DNA of 64,000 nt from Acanthaster planci (GCF_001949145.1 NW_019091398.1:342873-406872); one strand, 5' to 3'; shown: positions 24,801-34,986, counted from the first letter of the stretch. Program-made: numbers and translations. Notes: generated by a model not told the origin, from the letters alone.

Positions 24801-27800
24801 TCATTTTTTTTTTAATTGTGTCCTGACCTTCAAAATAAATCGTGACCCAGTCTTCCTGAACCAAGTGTGTCTTCAGATCTTGTCACTTTCCCGAAGTCTC
24901 ACATATTTAATTTAGCGAGGCAAATTTCAAGGCTACATGTGCAAATGAGACCTATTTTAATTGGCTGGCCTCTTGCTTTGTGAGGAGCTTATTATGGGAT
25001 GGTGTGCAGCATGGCCGAGAACTGGGAATAAATACCGACTTTGACTCGTGTATTCATTTTGCCTATTGAGTTAAATCTTTGCATAAATATTACATTATCT
25101 GTCTTGCCACCAGAAAGATAAATATTTCTAGGTACTTCTGTAACCTACCTCGGTAATAAAGGGCAGAGCCAACATGCAGTGGTAGTTAGAGATTAGGATG
25201 GCATCGATAGTTGAGAAATCCACAATCCCAAGCTATGGTGTGAAATAACGAAAGCTTCAAGAAAAGGGCTGACAAGTTTAAAAGGTAGCGTATCTCAAAG
25301 AAAAATGCACATGGGCTGGACTCATAAAAACTGAAAACTATTTCAAGATAAATGATTTGAATATATAAATAACCTTGAGAACTATAACTCTCTCCCATCC
25401 CGTTCCGGGATTACTCAATCTTTACCTTACTGGTGGTGGTGGTTTAAGTCAGTAGTAATGAGGGGGGATTGCTTGATGATCCTCCAATTTTGTTCCCAAT
25501 CTATAATATGGCATTATTTATCTCTTGCAATTGACAGAGATGTTTTCGAACCTCTGGCAGGCAGACTTCTGGGGAACTGTCCACAAAAACTCGTCCACTG
25601 CACTCCTTTAATTCCTGAAAGGAAAATGAAGGGTTAAATGAAAGTAAAGCTACGCACAGCTCATCACTACTCAACCCCCCCCACGTTAGCATTTGTTTTT
25701 AAAATCCACTAATAACGTTCAGGAAATTTGTTTTCAGAGAACCCACAGATATTAATCCACACATTTCAACCCATACCTTGAGCTCTGGCAGCCAGCAAAC
25801 TCTCTCTAACCCCTATAAAGTAGAAAGTAAATTGTGGTAAAATATCTTGCTCAAGTACCGGTATATTATCAACTTACTTGTTTCAAGTCTTCTTTGAGTT
25901 GCAATGATGCATCTCCAGTTAGTGTCCATGGCGACAGAGAACTCAAACGGGTGCTGGGGACACAGAGTCAAAAGGTTTCAGGATCATGTACTAAAAACCA
26001 AATACTGCGGAGAAATATCAGCTCAGCCATTTAAATGTACTCCCCGAGTGCTGGCAAATGAATTCCGTACACACTCAAACTTTTCAAAACCCCCCTTTAA
26101 ATAGATCCCTACAAAGTTTACTATTAATTTTAAAAACTCTACAATTCTGGACCCCTTTTGCGGCCATCATGGGTAGTATGTAACCTATGACAGCTTGATT
26201 CCAATTAACTGGCATACTTTGAAGGATTTTTTTTCATTGAGACTAACCTAGGCACAAGTGTCAGAGGCAGAAAGTGTTGGAGTGAGGTCAGATCCAAAGC
26301 GCAGTCCAGGAGGATGGTAGTGCTCTTGAACGTCAGAAGTAAGCATGGGGCGCTAGGGTGGTCTGATAAGCAATACTAGGAAGAAAAATGGAGTTGTTTT
26401 AGACGCTAAGAACGTGTAGCATTAAATGAATGTGTGCACTGTTCATTTGGTATCTCATTTTCTTACTAGGAAACTGTGATTAAAATTTATCTATTTCCAC
26501 ACCCTGTACTGGTAGCTGTTCCATTTAAAATCCAATTTCAAAATCTTTTGAAATATCAATTGAAGTCAGCAATTTCTTTACTAAAAGAAGGCATAAACAA
26601 GGATAGAAATGTGAATTTTAGGAACTTGAGTCAAAATCCACACTCACTTTTGTATACAAAAAATGTGAACAAGAAATCTACACATGCAAAGCATCTAAAA
26701 TTGTTTCATTCTTATGTATTGTTAAGTTAACTTACAGTAAACTTACATGTAAGTTTGTGACTTTTTTTGCAAGCTCTCGGCCAAGCATTGAGTATACAGT
26801 TTTTATAAATATATACTTGTACATCAGGTATGGGCAAAACCTGTAAATTCTCATGTTTGTTTGATTTCTTTATGCTTACAGTAATACTCTCAATTATAGC
26901 ATTCATTAATTTGTAATTTCTTTTCCCAAACATTACTGCACTAAAAAGCCTTGATTAAATACATAATTTAATATAATATTTTTCATTCTCAAGCTTCAAA
27001 AATTATGATTACATTTGTTGGTCAGAGTCAATGTCATTGTCCTGCACTTTATCCTTTTATATAAACTACTTGTGGTCTTCGATTTACCTCAGTTTAAAAT
27101 ATTATTTAATACCCATCCCTTACTTCATTATTAAATCAATTGGCTTGGTCATTCCATTTATCTTTTTGTCCTGCTTTTTTTTCTTTTTTATGCATCTACT
27201 GTTACTCTAGTAGGCCATTTCCCCTATTTGTTTTTTTTTTTCTTGCTTTAGTTTGATTTCCTTTACAGGTTGGTGAGCCTCAATGTTTAAATGAATTTCA
27301 TTTCTCAACATGTCACTGGAGGTACATCTACTCTTATTGTCCATAACATCCTCGCATTCTGGAAAGACTGCTTTGGGGAAAGATGCCATATACGGACACC
27401 ACCAATTATCCCTGCCGTGACCTGTATTAGCCATCTGGCAACAATGACGTGTCATAAAAGGTCAAATTTAGCAATAAAATTATTGTGGTATTCACTCAGA
27501 AGATGCATGTACTTCCAATTTTTCAGATCAGTCTCAGCGTTTGTGCACAGAGTATCAAGCGGGGTCCGTGTAGTCAGGTAGTTATTGGATAAGCTTAACC
27601 AGTTGATTTATGTTGTTTTCTTTTTAACTGCTTAACCCTAACCCTCCTCAGTCCTCCAACAGGTGAAGGATTGAGGAGGTTTAGGGTTAAGGGACCTCTT
27701 CCTAAATGTTCCTTTTTTTTTGGTAGGCCTCCTGTATCTCTCTCTGTTCAGGTGTTCAGTACTTGTAACTGAACCCATGCTGAGTATGCTCATGTTAGGC

Positions 27801-29277
27801 CTAAAATAACATAAGGCCTATTGTCACGCGTCCACCAGAGACCAGTTTTCAAGGGAATAAGGCTTTTTCTTTAATTTGAAAATTGCGTATACGCAGGGTT
27901 CTCCCCAGGATTTTTCAAAACTGTGGGGGTTTTCCACTGTGGTTTACCAACAGTTTGCGAAGCCATGGCATGGGGTTTGGGGCCTGCCCAAGGGCTCCAA
28001 AAATGCTTGGACTTTAGATGCTCTCAGCTGCATTTTAGAGCATTTCCTGGGCTTTTCAAGTACCTTTTCTCAGGAAAAAACATGAGAGATTCATTAAGTT
28101 TTTTTTTTAAGTTTGGATATTTTAAAAACATGCAACAACATGCAGTGGCTGTATTAATCAACAATTTAAACACCCGTTTATTCAGTTTTAATTTTAATAC
28201 ATGCTTCAAACTTTGGTTTTTGCTGATCAGACCTTCCTTTGCCAGCGCCTTCTGTGCACGTGCTGCTGGTGGCTGCTTCGTCTGCCTTTGGGTTTCCGTC
28301 AGCCCGGACTGCTGGTGTTATTGGCTTAAAAAAGAGCCTATCTTTGATTGAGTTTCTGCTATTGTGTGTGAGACAAAACGCGGTGAAATGGCAACGAGAA
28401 ATATCGTCCCCGTCGTAGATGCCATTAATACTGTTATATGGGGCTACGGCTGCCGCCATGAAAAAAAATGTGTGTGGGGTCAATGTTGCAAGTTCTGCGA
28501 ATGGTGAAGTATAAAATTTCAGCCTTTGTAAATGCAGCCCCACTAGCGTATTGAGCACACGGCACAGAGAAAACACATATGCGCGCGGGTGCATGTACGA
28601 CACCCATGACAGAAGTTCAGATTTCATGCAACACCGGCCACAAGGAACGTTCGGTGCCGATGTACATGTACAATGTGCAGTGTGGCCACCGATGCGTGGT
28701 GCACAATGCATGTATTATGTCATGCATGTAGGCTACCTATAGTATGTATGATGTAGGGCCTACACGGAAAAATTCAGGACTGGCCCCCTAACTGCTTTCT
28801 CGTCTAGATTTTCTGGACATGCAATCTGCATTATCTAAGATAATTCTGAGCCATACTATCATATTTATATTGTGTGTATCAGGGATGAAAAAATGGATAT
28901 CGGCCTATTTTTTGCGTATCGGGCAGAAATAATTGCGTATCGGGCACAATACACAAGTTTTTTAAGTTTATTCGTGGGGAGAACCCTGATCTTTATGTGT
29001 TTGGCTAAATATGGAGCGGTAGCGAGTGTCTGTGCCACTCTAGTGGGGTTACAAGTTGTGAAACTAATCCAGACCATGTCCAGACTAGACCTGTAAACAG
29101 GGACTGGGGTTCTACCTCCAACGCGTGGTCCAGAGCGACCTAGCCTACTGCCTGCGAGCTGGCCGGACACGGAACTCTTGCTAGGACTCTCCCGGCCCCA
29201 CCAGATGAAAGAGATGAAAATAAAGAAAAGATATCACAGCAACTGACAAAGTTATGAAAGGAACTCACAAGTTTCAT
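16030..29277 (-). CDS. INTS9: Integrator complex subunit 9 (INTS9), complete
   Basis: INTS9 is the catalytically inactive metallo-beta-lactamase/beta-CASP partner of the endonuclease INTS11. In the nuclear Integrator complex it takes part in 3' processing of snRNAs and in attenuation of transcription by RNA polymerase II. I joined 19 coding exons: 29277-29269, 26375-26248, 25953-25878, 25614-25552, 25232-25149, 24257-24202, 23972-23765, 23308-23219, 22840-22684, 22215-22035, 21625-21522, 21371-21243, 20514-20390, 18869-18789, 18655-18569, 17721-17623, 16814-16659, 16540-16484, 16149-16030. All joins use GT-AG sites and keep phase, and give 2010 nt, 669 residues plus stop (human protein: 658). 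Alignment to the vertebrate protein from memory is near-continuous. Exon 1 contributes only Met-Lys-Leu. An extra 36-nt microexon at 25777-25812 would make it 681 residues. No break is seen. Confidence 0.97.
17907..17964 (+). repeat. tRNA-like SINE-head relic in an INTS9 intron
   Basis: The segment begins GGTAGCTAATTGGGTTAGAGC, which fits a tRNA D arm with A box; about 30 bases later GGGTTGCACTCTG is a weak T-arm/B-box counterpart. No full cloverleaf forms. I read it as an old tRNA-derived repeat inserted in the intron between 17721 and 18569, on the strand opposite to INTS9. Confidence 0.35.
19574..19715. repeat. Foldback element, about 142 bp, in an INTS9 intron
   Basis: The left arm GTGCCACTTGAGCAAGCGAT and the right arm ATCGCTTGCTCAAATGGCGC (19695-19714) are near-perfect reverse complements, and complementarity extends about 30 bp in total. 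The spacer of about 80 bp is GC-rich and contains smaller inverted motifs. It has the form of a non-autonomous DNA transposon. It lies in the 1.5-kb intron between INTS9 exons 20390 and 18869. Confidence 0.85.
20390..23308 (-). other. INTS9: INTS9 beta-CASP domain exons
   Basis: Six exons (23308-23219, 22840-22684, 22215-22035, 21625-21522, 21371-21243, 20514-20390) encode residues 209-470. Diagnostic blocks are [85 protein letters not shown] and [16 protein letters not shown]. These are the most conserved parts of INTS9 and leave no doubt about the assignment. Three joins split codons (W, G and E codons), and each restores the expected residue. Confidence 0.95.
22609..22665 (+). repeat. G-run tract next to an INTS9 splice donor
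   Basis: The plus strand has at least six runs of three or four G separated by one to four bases, for example GGGTGGGGTGGGGTGGGG. It could form a G-quadruplex on the plus strand. In the INTS9 pre-mRNA, transcribed from the minus strand, the same stretch is a C-rich tract 18-75 nt past the donor at 22683. Confidence 0.8.
23375..23625 (+). repeat. Probable SINE/LINE tail in an INTS9 intron
   Basis: A stretch with no coding potential that ends in an A/T-rich tail made of AAATAAAT-type repeats near 23593-23625, which is typical of a reverse-transcribed short element inserted on the plus strand. No tRNA promoter is visible. The left boundary is a guess from the change in composition. Confidence 0.3.
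25777..25812 (-). other. INTS9: Candidate in-frame 36-nt microexon of INTS9
   Basis: Between the exons at 25953-25878 and 25614-25552, both phase 0 at this junction, lies a 36-nt open segment flanked by an AG acceptor (TTTATAG) and a GTATGG donor. It would add [12 protein letters not shown] before ELKECSG. Skipping it also keeps the frame and gives a join closer to the human protein, so it may be an alternative or cryptic exon. The resemblance of its last residues to the start of the next exon is suggestive only. Confidence 0.3.
27633..27691. repeat. Hairpin with TTAGGG-like arms in INTS9 intron 1
   Basis: CTTAACCCTAACCCTCCTCA on the left is matched by TGAGGAGGTTTAGGGTTAAG on the right with one mismatch, around a short loop. 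The arms contain two AACCCT units that look telomeric, but the match is too short to be more than chance or a repeat end. A similar smaller pair occurs at 58792-58858. Confidence 0.7.
27894..28988. mobile_element. Non-autonomous hAT-like DNA transposon in INTS9 intron 1
   Basis: The 1095-bp segment starts CAGGGTTCTCCCCAG and ends, read on the other strand, CAGGGTTCTCCCCAC: inverted terminal repeats of 14 bp, with the CAGGG start often seen in hAT elements. The interior has no transposase I can recognise. The eight flanking bases on each side do not match (CGTATACG and ATCTTTAT), so a target duplication is lost or the element was rearranged. It lies wholly inside the first INTS9 intron. Confidence 0.65.
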
Positions 29278-30086
29278 TTCTCCCGGCTTTCGTTTTTGTC
29301 TGCGAAGTTGTACACATGCGACCAACCAGCGTGAAATCGAGCAAACTCTTGAGGGCGCTCTACAAAAGTTCAAGAAGGTTGCGTTTTTGCGTTTTGCAAG
29401 CAGAGGGTCCGTGCAATATACTGTACATGTATAGCAGCCAACGATAATTACCTGAACTTAAAAAATCTGGGAAAATACTGATGAGTTTCTCAGGCGTTCA
29501 AAATGCATTTCAACTTAAAGCCCATTTTATGATTTTTCATTCTATTTTCAAATTTCCATTTATTAATATGATGTATGTATGTATTCATTTATCTATAAGT
29601 ATTTATACATTGTCACACGCGCATGCGTGGATACGAGCTTAGAGACTCAGGAATTAAAACAGACCTAGCAACACGATTGCAGATCACTTTGATGGAGTGG
29701 ACTCCCTAATTATTCCACAGCGTGTACACTGTCTCAACTATAAGGACATAACAATTCTTTTTTTCGATCTTCAATTAACAAATGACTTTTGAATTTTTTT
29801 TCCACAGAAGGCCGGACACCCTCCCCCAAACCTCGCCATTTTGAAAACACTTTTTGGCTCGAAAAATAGACTGGTTTCAAATCGTCAAGTTCATGGGCGC
29901 AAAATGCTCTATTTCGTAGAAAATTTGAGTGCATACAAATTGTGATTTGGCCCTCGCAAGCACTTTTCGGCCTATTTACTGGCCAGCAATCAGAAGTGTC
30001 ATCGGCGCACCCCTACAATCGGAAGTGTCATTGGCGTACCCCAATAATAGGCCACAAATAGGCCCCTGCAAAGGGAGTTGCAGGCT
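29278..30086. other. INTS9 5' flank; contains a 28-bp tandem pair
   Basis: No other gene is seen. The bases just above 29277 should hold the INTS9 5' untranslated region and promoter. A two-copy repeat at 29987-30043 has units that begin CAATCAGAAGTGTCATCGG and CAATCGGAAGTGTCATTGG. Confidence 0.5.
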
Positions 30087-30526
30087 GAGTTCGGGCGGCT
30101 TGTTCTGCTAGTTCACGAATCGCTCGATTTGTTGTTCGTTAGTCGGCCGCTCGAACGCCGGGAACGTACAACCGGTTATTACTGGTTGTTGCATGCAACA
30201 TGGCGGCATCCACGTTCGTTCTTTCAGAGTAAACTTTAGAAAGCTGGGCTGAATTCTTTTCTATTTGAAAAGGAACATTCATTTCTTTGTTATGGAAAAT
30301 GATTATTGTTATTTTTGTAAAACTTCCCATTGTCTCCGGCTTTGTGAGCCATCTCGCTATTTTTTGCGGCTGTTCAAAAATCAAAATCTCACGAGTTTTT
30401 CCGAGTGTTCCTGTAAAACCCTGACGAGGAGGTGGTGTGTGATACTGTTCCAGGAACATTCCCGTTCCCGCCGTTCGATCGTGAGAACAAGAAACCCGTG
30501 TCAAGAACAGCAGGCCGCCCGAACTC
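30087..30526. mobile_element. Foldback/inverted-repeat element, 440 bp
   Basis: The outermost 13 bp are perfect inverted repeats (GAGTTCGGGCGGC at 30087 and its complement ending at 30526). Further in, CTCGAACGCCGGGAACG near 30150 is mirrored by CGTTCCCGCCGTTCGATCG near 30461-30479, so imperfect inverted ends extend about 75 bp. Open frames inside (122 codons minus, 110 plus) resemble nothing known. No clear target-site duplication. Confidence 0.65.
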
Positions 30527-30834
30527 GACCACTACTGAGGTGCGTATATGATCAGTCACCAGACCCTCGTAACTGCAGCCTCTTCATGCAATGATCACCC
30601 TGTGGAAATTGCAGGCTTAAAGTGACATGGCCAACTCCCCATTCTACGGCGAATGTGCAAAACTCGAAACTGGCATAATTATTTCGAGACGGCCGTCACT
30701 TATCATTGCCATTGTAAAAAGCCTTGCTCACTGAAGACTTCTTTCTTGAGAGTGACCACGGATGTGCTTCTGCATGCTACATGGATTTTGCGCATGAATG
30801 AATTTTTGGAGAGAGAGTCTGTGATAATAACGTA

Positions 30835-32690
30835 TTAAGCGTCGTTGAAGTGGGACAGGTCTGTCGTTACGGTTTGCCATGGTTATTGAGAGCTCAGAGG
30901 CAGGAGTGGTTGGTGAGGCTGTGTGTGCAGGTGTGGCTGGCATACACACTGTATCGTCCGATCAATTATTCTATGTCGTTGATGATTCCTGGCCAGCTCG
31001 AAAAAATGAGCTGGCATTTGTGAACAGCCTAGATGCCCACTGCAGCGTGTATTTTGTCGAGTACCTCTTGGCGCATAGTCGCCACATGAATGATGATCCC
31101 GCCTCCTTTGATGACCAGTCCGTCGTCAGTCACCTGATAGTTCACCCTTGCATGACCAGTAATGACAAATGCATTTAGGGAGGTCTTCAGGATCCTCCGC
31201 ACTAACCATGATTGTCTCTGACAATGATCGCACGACGGCGTCACTGGCCCTTAAATTTGTTGTTTCAGTTGGGACAGTCTTGCCCAGGAAAACCTGCATG
31301 GCATAGACTGTTGTGTCAAAATGATAATCGCAAGTTCAGATGCAGGGTTTAGTCTGGACATCGCTTTGAGCACCATGTCGCGACGTGGTTTGTAGACGAC
31401 TGTGAAATCGATTGGTTGCAATCGTACCATCAAATTTTGAAGGAGTGTTCGTTTGTGTTTGAAATGTTCCAAGGTCTTTTCATCGGATTCAGCAACTAAT
31501 TTGGATCTGTACAAAACGCGTTCGACCGAAAACCGTAGCCAGCAACTCGCATTTGCATGTACCGCCATTCAGTTTCTGTTAAAGCGACGGCTTTGTTGTT
31601 CCTCCAGAGATCTGCCCGTTGGAAGACACATCAACTTGTACAACTAGTGTTGGGAGTTGAAGTAGGTAAGTGTGCATTCTGTACTGATCAATGATTTTCA
31701 CATTGTCGAATGTAGTGCGCAGAGGGTATCTTATGTGTGGTCAGCGAGCCCGAGAACAAACAGTGCCAGGCACTACACCAACCCAACTGCTGGAGTCAGT
31801 GCGCTGTTGCTGGGCCGGAGCGGGCAATGCGTGTTTGTTCTGGACCTTGCCTACTTGGGTCGCAGAGGAAACCAAAATGCGGGGATACGGTACGCACTTT
31901 ACATTTAGCCAAAGTTGCGTGAGTTTGTGCAAGTGTCTGTCATATTTTTCAGCTGTTGCTCCAAACACTGGAATATCCGCAGTCCTCTCGGTCCAATGCA
32001 GGGCACTGCTCCAGGATCATGTGCATGCATCTTCTCCTGGAAAATATCTTGAGGGAACTCGAGACGGGGAGGGCCGCGGTTGTCAAGAGACTATAGACTC
32101 CTAATCTAGTATGCTCCAGAAGCCGTGCCATGCATCAAACTCGCTGAACACTTCAGGCCACTGTGTGTAATTTTTTTGTATGTTGTGATAACGTGCATTT
32201 CAGTGTTTTGTTTAGAGACTGCGGGTCAACGGGCGTTTCACAGCAGTGCGCCGTCAAGAGTTTGCAACGCGGTGGCCGCTGCATGCAATGCGCATTTGAT
32301 TGGGTTGACACGCCCAGACGTGTCGACCAGCAGTACGCGTTTGGAAAGGGTCGACACATTTTGCGTAAAGTGATTGGCCAACGTGTGGCAAACTCTTGGT
32401 GGCACACTATTGTGAAACGCCCATATTCACGCACACTCTGTTGAATGCCAGTGACGAAACCCAGTCTGTGGGTCCACCCACCTTGCAAATGACATTCAGA
32501 CCATCCATTCTGTCCATTTCAGCCTTAAGTTCCTCCTTGATCTTAATGGGGTAATCTTGTGGAGGCTACGAGACCTGGTACGTATTGCCTTTGAGTTCGA
32601 TATGGTACTCGTTGGGAAATGTTCCAATCCCACAAAGCGATCTGGGTAAAGTTTGCACAAGTCGTACTTTGGCGTTTGTCCATTTTTTTA
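30835..32690 (-). mobile_element. Decayed Ty3/gypsy retrotransposon pol
   Basis: Read on the minus strand, three pol regions occur in the right order. Near 32690-32400: GTFPNEYHIEL, then IKIKEELKAEMDRMDG and PTDWVSSLAF, the start of a gypsy reverse transcriptase. Near 31568-31330: LQNLMVRLQPIDFTVVYKP, the end of RNase H. From 31170 to 30835: DDGLVIKG, then MRQEVLDKIHA and a following stretch with an interrupted counterpart of the PWxxVxTDLFHxN motif, the integrase zinc-binding region and start of its core. The catalytic middle of the reverse transcriptase is missing or unreadable, and stops are frequent. No long terminal repeats or gag were found. The element cannot be active. Confidence 0.85.
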
Positions 32691-32930
32691 AATGCTTAAA
32701 TATCCCAGTGATCAACAAAATAGCTGACGATCAATGAAATTCAGGAAACTGGAGTAGAGGTTAGGTACCATGAGGCGGTACAGTCAATCTAAAAGCACGC
32801 CCCCCCCCCAATCACGGAGTTTCAGACTCCATCTTGTTTTAATTTTGGGTGAAATGACGTCATGCACCGTCTCTTTCGTTCTTGTCTGCGTCTGCATGTC
32901 TTGCGTTCCGTGTGCGTTACAAACGACGAT

Positions 32931-33341
32931 GGGTGCGTTCGATTAGCTTCCCTGAATACATCAGTGTTACACGCAAGGGAAGCCTCGAAATGATGAGGCT
33001 AATTGAACGCTGCAATGGGTGCGTTCGATTAGCTTCCCTGAACACATCAGTGTTACACTCAAGGGAAGCCTCAAAATGAGGCTTATCGAACGCTGCAGTG
33101 TGTTTTCCAAGGCATTCTGGGAAAAAGGTCAAGTCCCCGCAACGTTTTATCATGTCCATGGCCATGCTAGCGCTCGAACAGTCCATCCTTGACGTCATTA
33201 TACTCGGGCAGCTTCCAGAGACCAGCTCACCCGCTGGGGGTAGTGGTGGCTTACACCGGGGCAGGCACAAAGATTACCTGATGGCTAAATGAACGCTCTG
33301 TGTAGGTTTGACTTACACATGTAAGCTAATCAAACACACCC
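32931..33341 (+). mobile_element. Inverted-repeat DNA element, family 'GGGTGCGTTCGATTAGCTT'
   Basis: The left end GGGTGCGTTCGATTAGCTTC is mirrored at the right by TAAGCTAATCAAACACACCC. The left terminal segment is present twice in tandem (32931 and 33017, period about 86 bp). The interior has no coding capacity. A second member of the same family, in reverse orientation, lies at 33641-34986. Confidence 0.75.
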
Positions 33342-33755
33342 AATATTGTAACGCGACAGAGGGCCCTAGGCACAAGCCTGAGCATGGGATAAGATTATAG
33401 ATGGCGCTCTGCCCAGTAACAAGGGTAGATGTAGGGCTGTGTCCGAAACGGGCTTCCAGAGCTACGGCTAGGTCTATTGTCTACGCGTTTCCACGCATTT
33501 CCAATGGAGCAAAGACCTAGACCTAGCTCTTGACAAGAGATTCGAAAGCAGCCTAAGCTTGCGTATAGCTGTGTGTTAAGCGAGCGCGGCGGATAGGCTC
33601 CGCCTTGCGCGTAGGGCGATTGGTTAGCTGGAGTCATTGCATGCGTTCGATTAGCTTACACGTATAACTTAAATTTATACGAGAGTGTTCGTTTAGCCGC
33701 CACGTGATCCTCGTGCCTGCCCTGGTGTCAGCCACCACTACCCTAGTCTTGGCCC

Positions 33756-34745
33756 AAGACGTCAGTGATCGATAGTTGTTTTATTTCTGTTGAAGAGCGC
33801 CCTCACACAACTAGTTTTTACTTACTTTCGCTAACGTTTTGGGAATCTTGCAGGAATGGGGGTGCGGCAGTTGTATGCAAATGTCCGATCTTCTTAAATA
33901 GTTATAGCCTTGGTATTATAATTAAGTACACGCTCTTCGAAGTTCGAACAGCATGGCGGCTTCACGCGAGCAAGTACGATGTCGATAGTGTCTGGTTTAC
34001 GGGAAGGGATTAGTGACATGTAAGACATATTTTTTCACTCCATACTAGACATGAAATCGCCTCTTTTCTAAAAGATATCGTTGGGGACAACAATTGTGCT
34101 GCATCGCATCGTGTCTGCGATGTCTGTGGCAGAAAAACTGGGAAAACAAAATCGTTGCCTGATACTACACAAGAAATACGTTCTCGTTTTTTGCAACTCA
34201 CAATGAGCATGCTGCCTGAGGCCAAATTACTCACACAAGCGGCAAATAAACCTACACGTGCAGCAAGAAAACGACAACCAACTTGCAGTCCGGGTACTCC
34301 GTCCTCGAAGGTTAAAGTCTACAGGATCTCTAAGGATGCTTTAGTTAGCTGGGGTGGGCATGCTGACTGTACATGATTATGGGTCACCAAGAACAGCATC
34401 CTCTGTCATAACCTAGGCCTAACCTAGACTGAGTATCACCCGTTTTACTCCGTGCTAACTCTGTACGAACGTCTGTGTTGTCGTGTCTGTGTTGACGGGA
34501 CTGCAGACAACCACGATGCATGTGACCTTACCATGATGTATTATTGAGGTCATCACAATTTATTATGCATGCAATTTAGCGAGTGCTGATTGGTTCCATT
34601 GGAAAGCCGAGGGAAAATAAAGAACAAGTTAAAACGCTGCTGCAAGATTCCCAAGACGTTAGTGCGAGCTGGCGCACGATCTAATTATGAGTCCTTAATA
34701 GGGGGCGCACTATGCACGGTGTCCGCTATCAAGCACTAACGTCTT
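33756..34745. mobile_element. Nested insertion with AAGACGTYAGTG ends
   Basis: This 990-bp segment interrupts the surrounding element. Its right end is itself a small palindromic unit (34653-34745) with 13-bp perfect inverted termini AAGACGTTAGTGC. Inside is an exon-like open frame at 34049-34309. The class is unknown to me; the segment could be a transposon that captured or encodes part of a protein. Confidence 0.5.
34049..34309 (+). other. Unrecognised exon-like ORF with a CxxC motif
   Basis: After a possible acceptor (CATACTAG ending near 34048), one frame stays open for about 87 codons up to a possible donor GTTAAAG at 34310. It contains CDVCGRKTG, a single CxxC knuckle, then a helical stretch (EIRSRFLQLTMSMLPEAK) and a basic, proline- and serine-rich tail. 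Upstream, at 33953, ATGGCGGCTTC is a well-placed start but runs into a stop after 11 codons unless spliced. I do not recognise the family. It may be a first or second exon of a transposon-borne or host gene. Confidence 0.3.
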
Positions 34746-34986
34746 GAAACCAAGACTACCACTACCTCAGCCATCGCCAGCGAGCAGGTCTCTGGAGGCT
34801 GCCCAAGTGTAATGACGTCACGGATGGACTGCTCGTGCATGGACATGATGGAACGCGCGTGGCGGGGACTTGACCTTTTCCCAGAATGCCTTAGCGAATG
34901 CAGTGTTGCGTTTGATTAGCCTCATTTCGAGGCTTCCATTGCGTGTAACACTGCGGTATTCAGGGAAGTTAATCGAACGCACCCAT

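Larger units (their letters stand above)
23765..29277 (-). other. INTS9: INTS9 N-terminal half: degenerate metallo-beta-lactamase domain exons
   Basis: The first eight coding exons (without the microexon) give residues 1-208. The ATG at 29277 is followed by two codons and the donor GTGAGT; the next exon at 26375 opens with YCLSDHP, as in other INTS9 proteins. Residues 106-113 read ISNYHCML, where active family members such as CPSF73 have the zinc-binding HxHxDH block: the first histidine, the aspartate and the last histidine are replaced, leaving H110 alone. This agrees with INTS9 being a pseudo-enzyme. Exon 8 (23972-23765) carries the ELVNFIERVPK-like helix (here [12 protein letters not shown]). 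Intron 1, of 2.9 kb, holds a hAT-like element. Confidence 0.9.
33641..34986 (-). mobile_element. Second member of the same inverted-repeat family, with a nested insertion
   Basis: Its right end (34752-34986), read on the minus strand, matches the left two-thirds of the element at 32931-33341, and its left end (33641-33750) matches that element's right end, so it is the same family in reverse orientation. The match is broken in the middle by about 1 kb that begins and ends with AAGACGTCAGTG and CACTAACGTCTT (33756 and 34745). Part of the host sequence (CCAAGACTA next to a GTAGTGG-type motif) appears on both sides of the break. Confidence 0.7.

Noticed and set aside
27633-27691. Possible interstitial telomere repeat (AACCCT units)
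   Set aside because: Only two units per arm, arranged as a hairpin; too little for a telomeric array.
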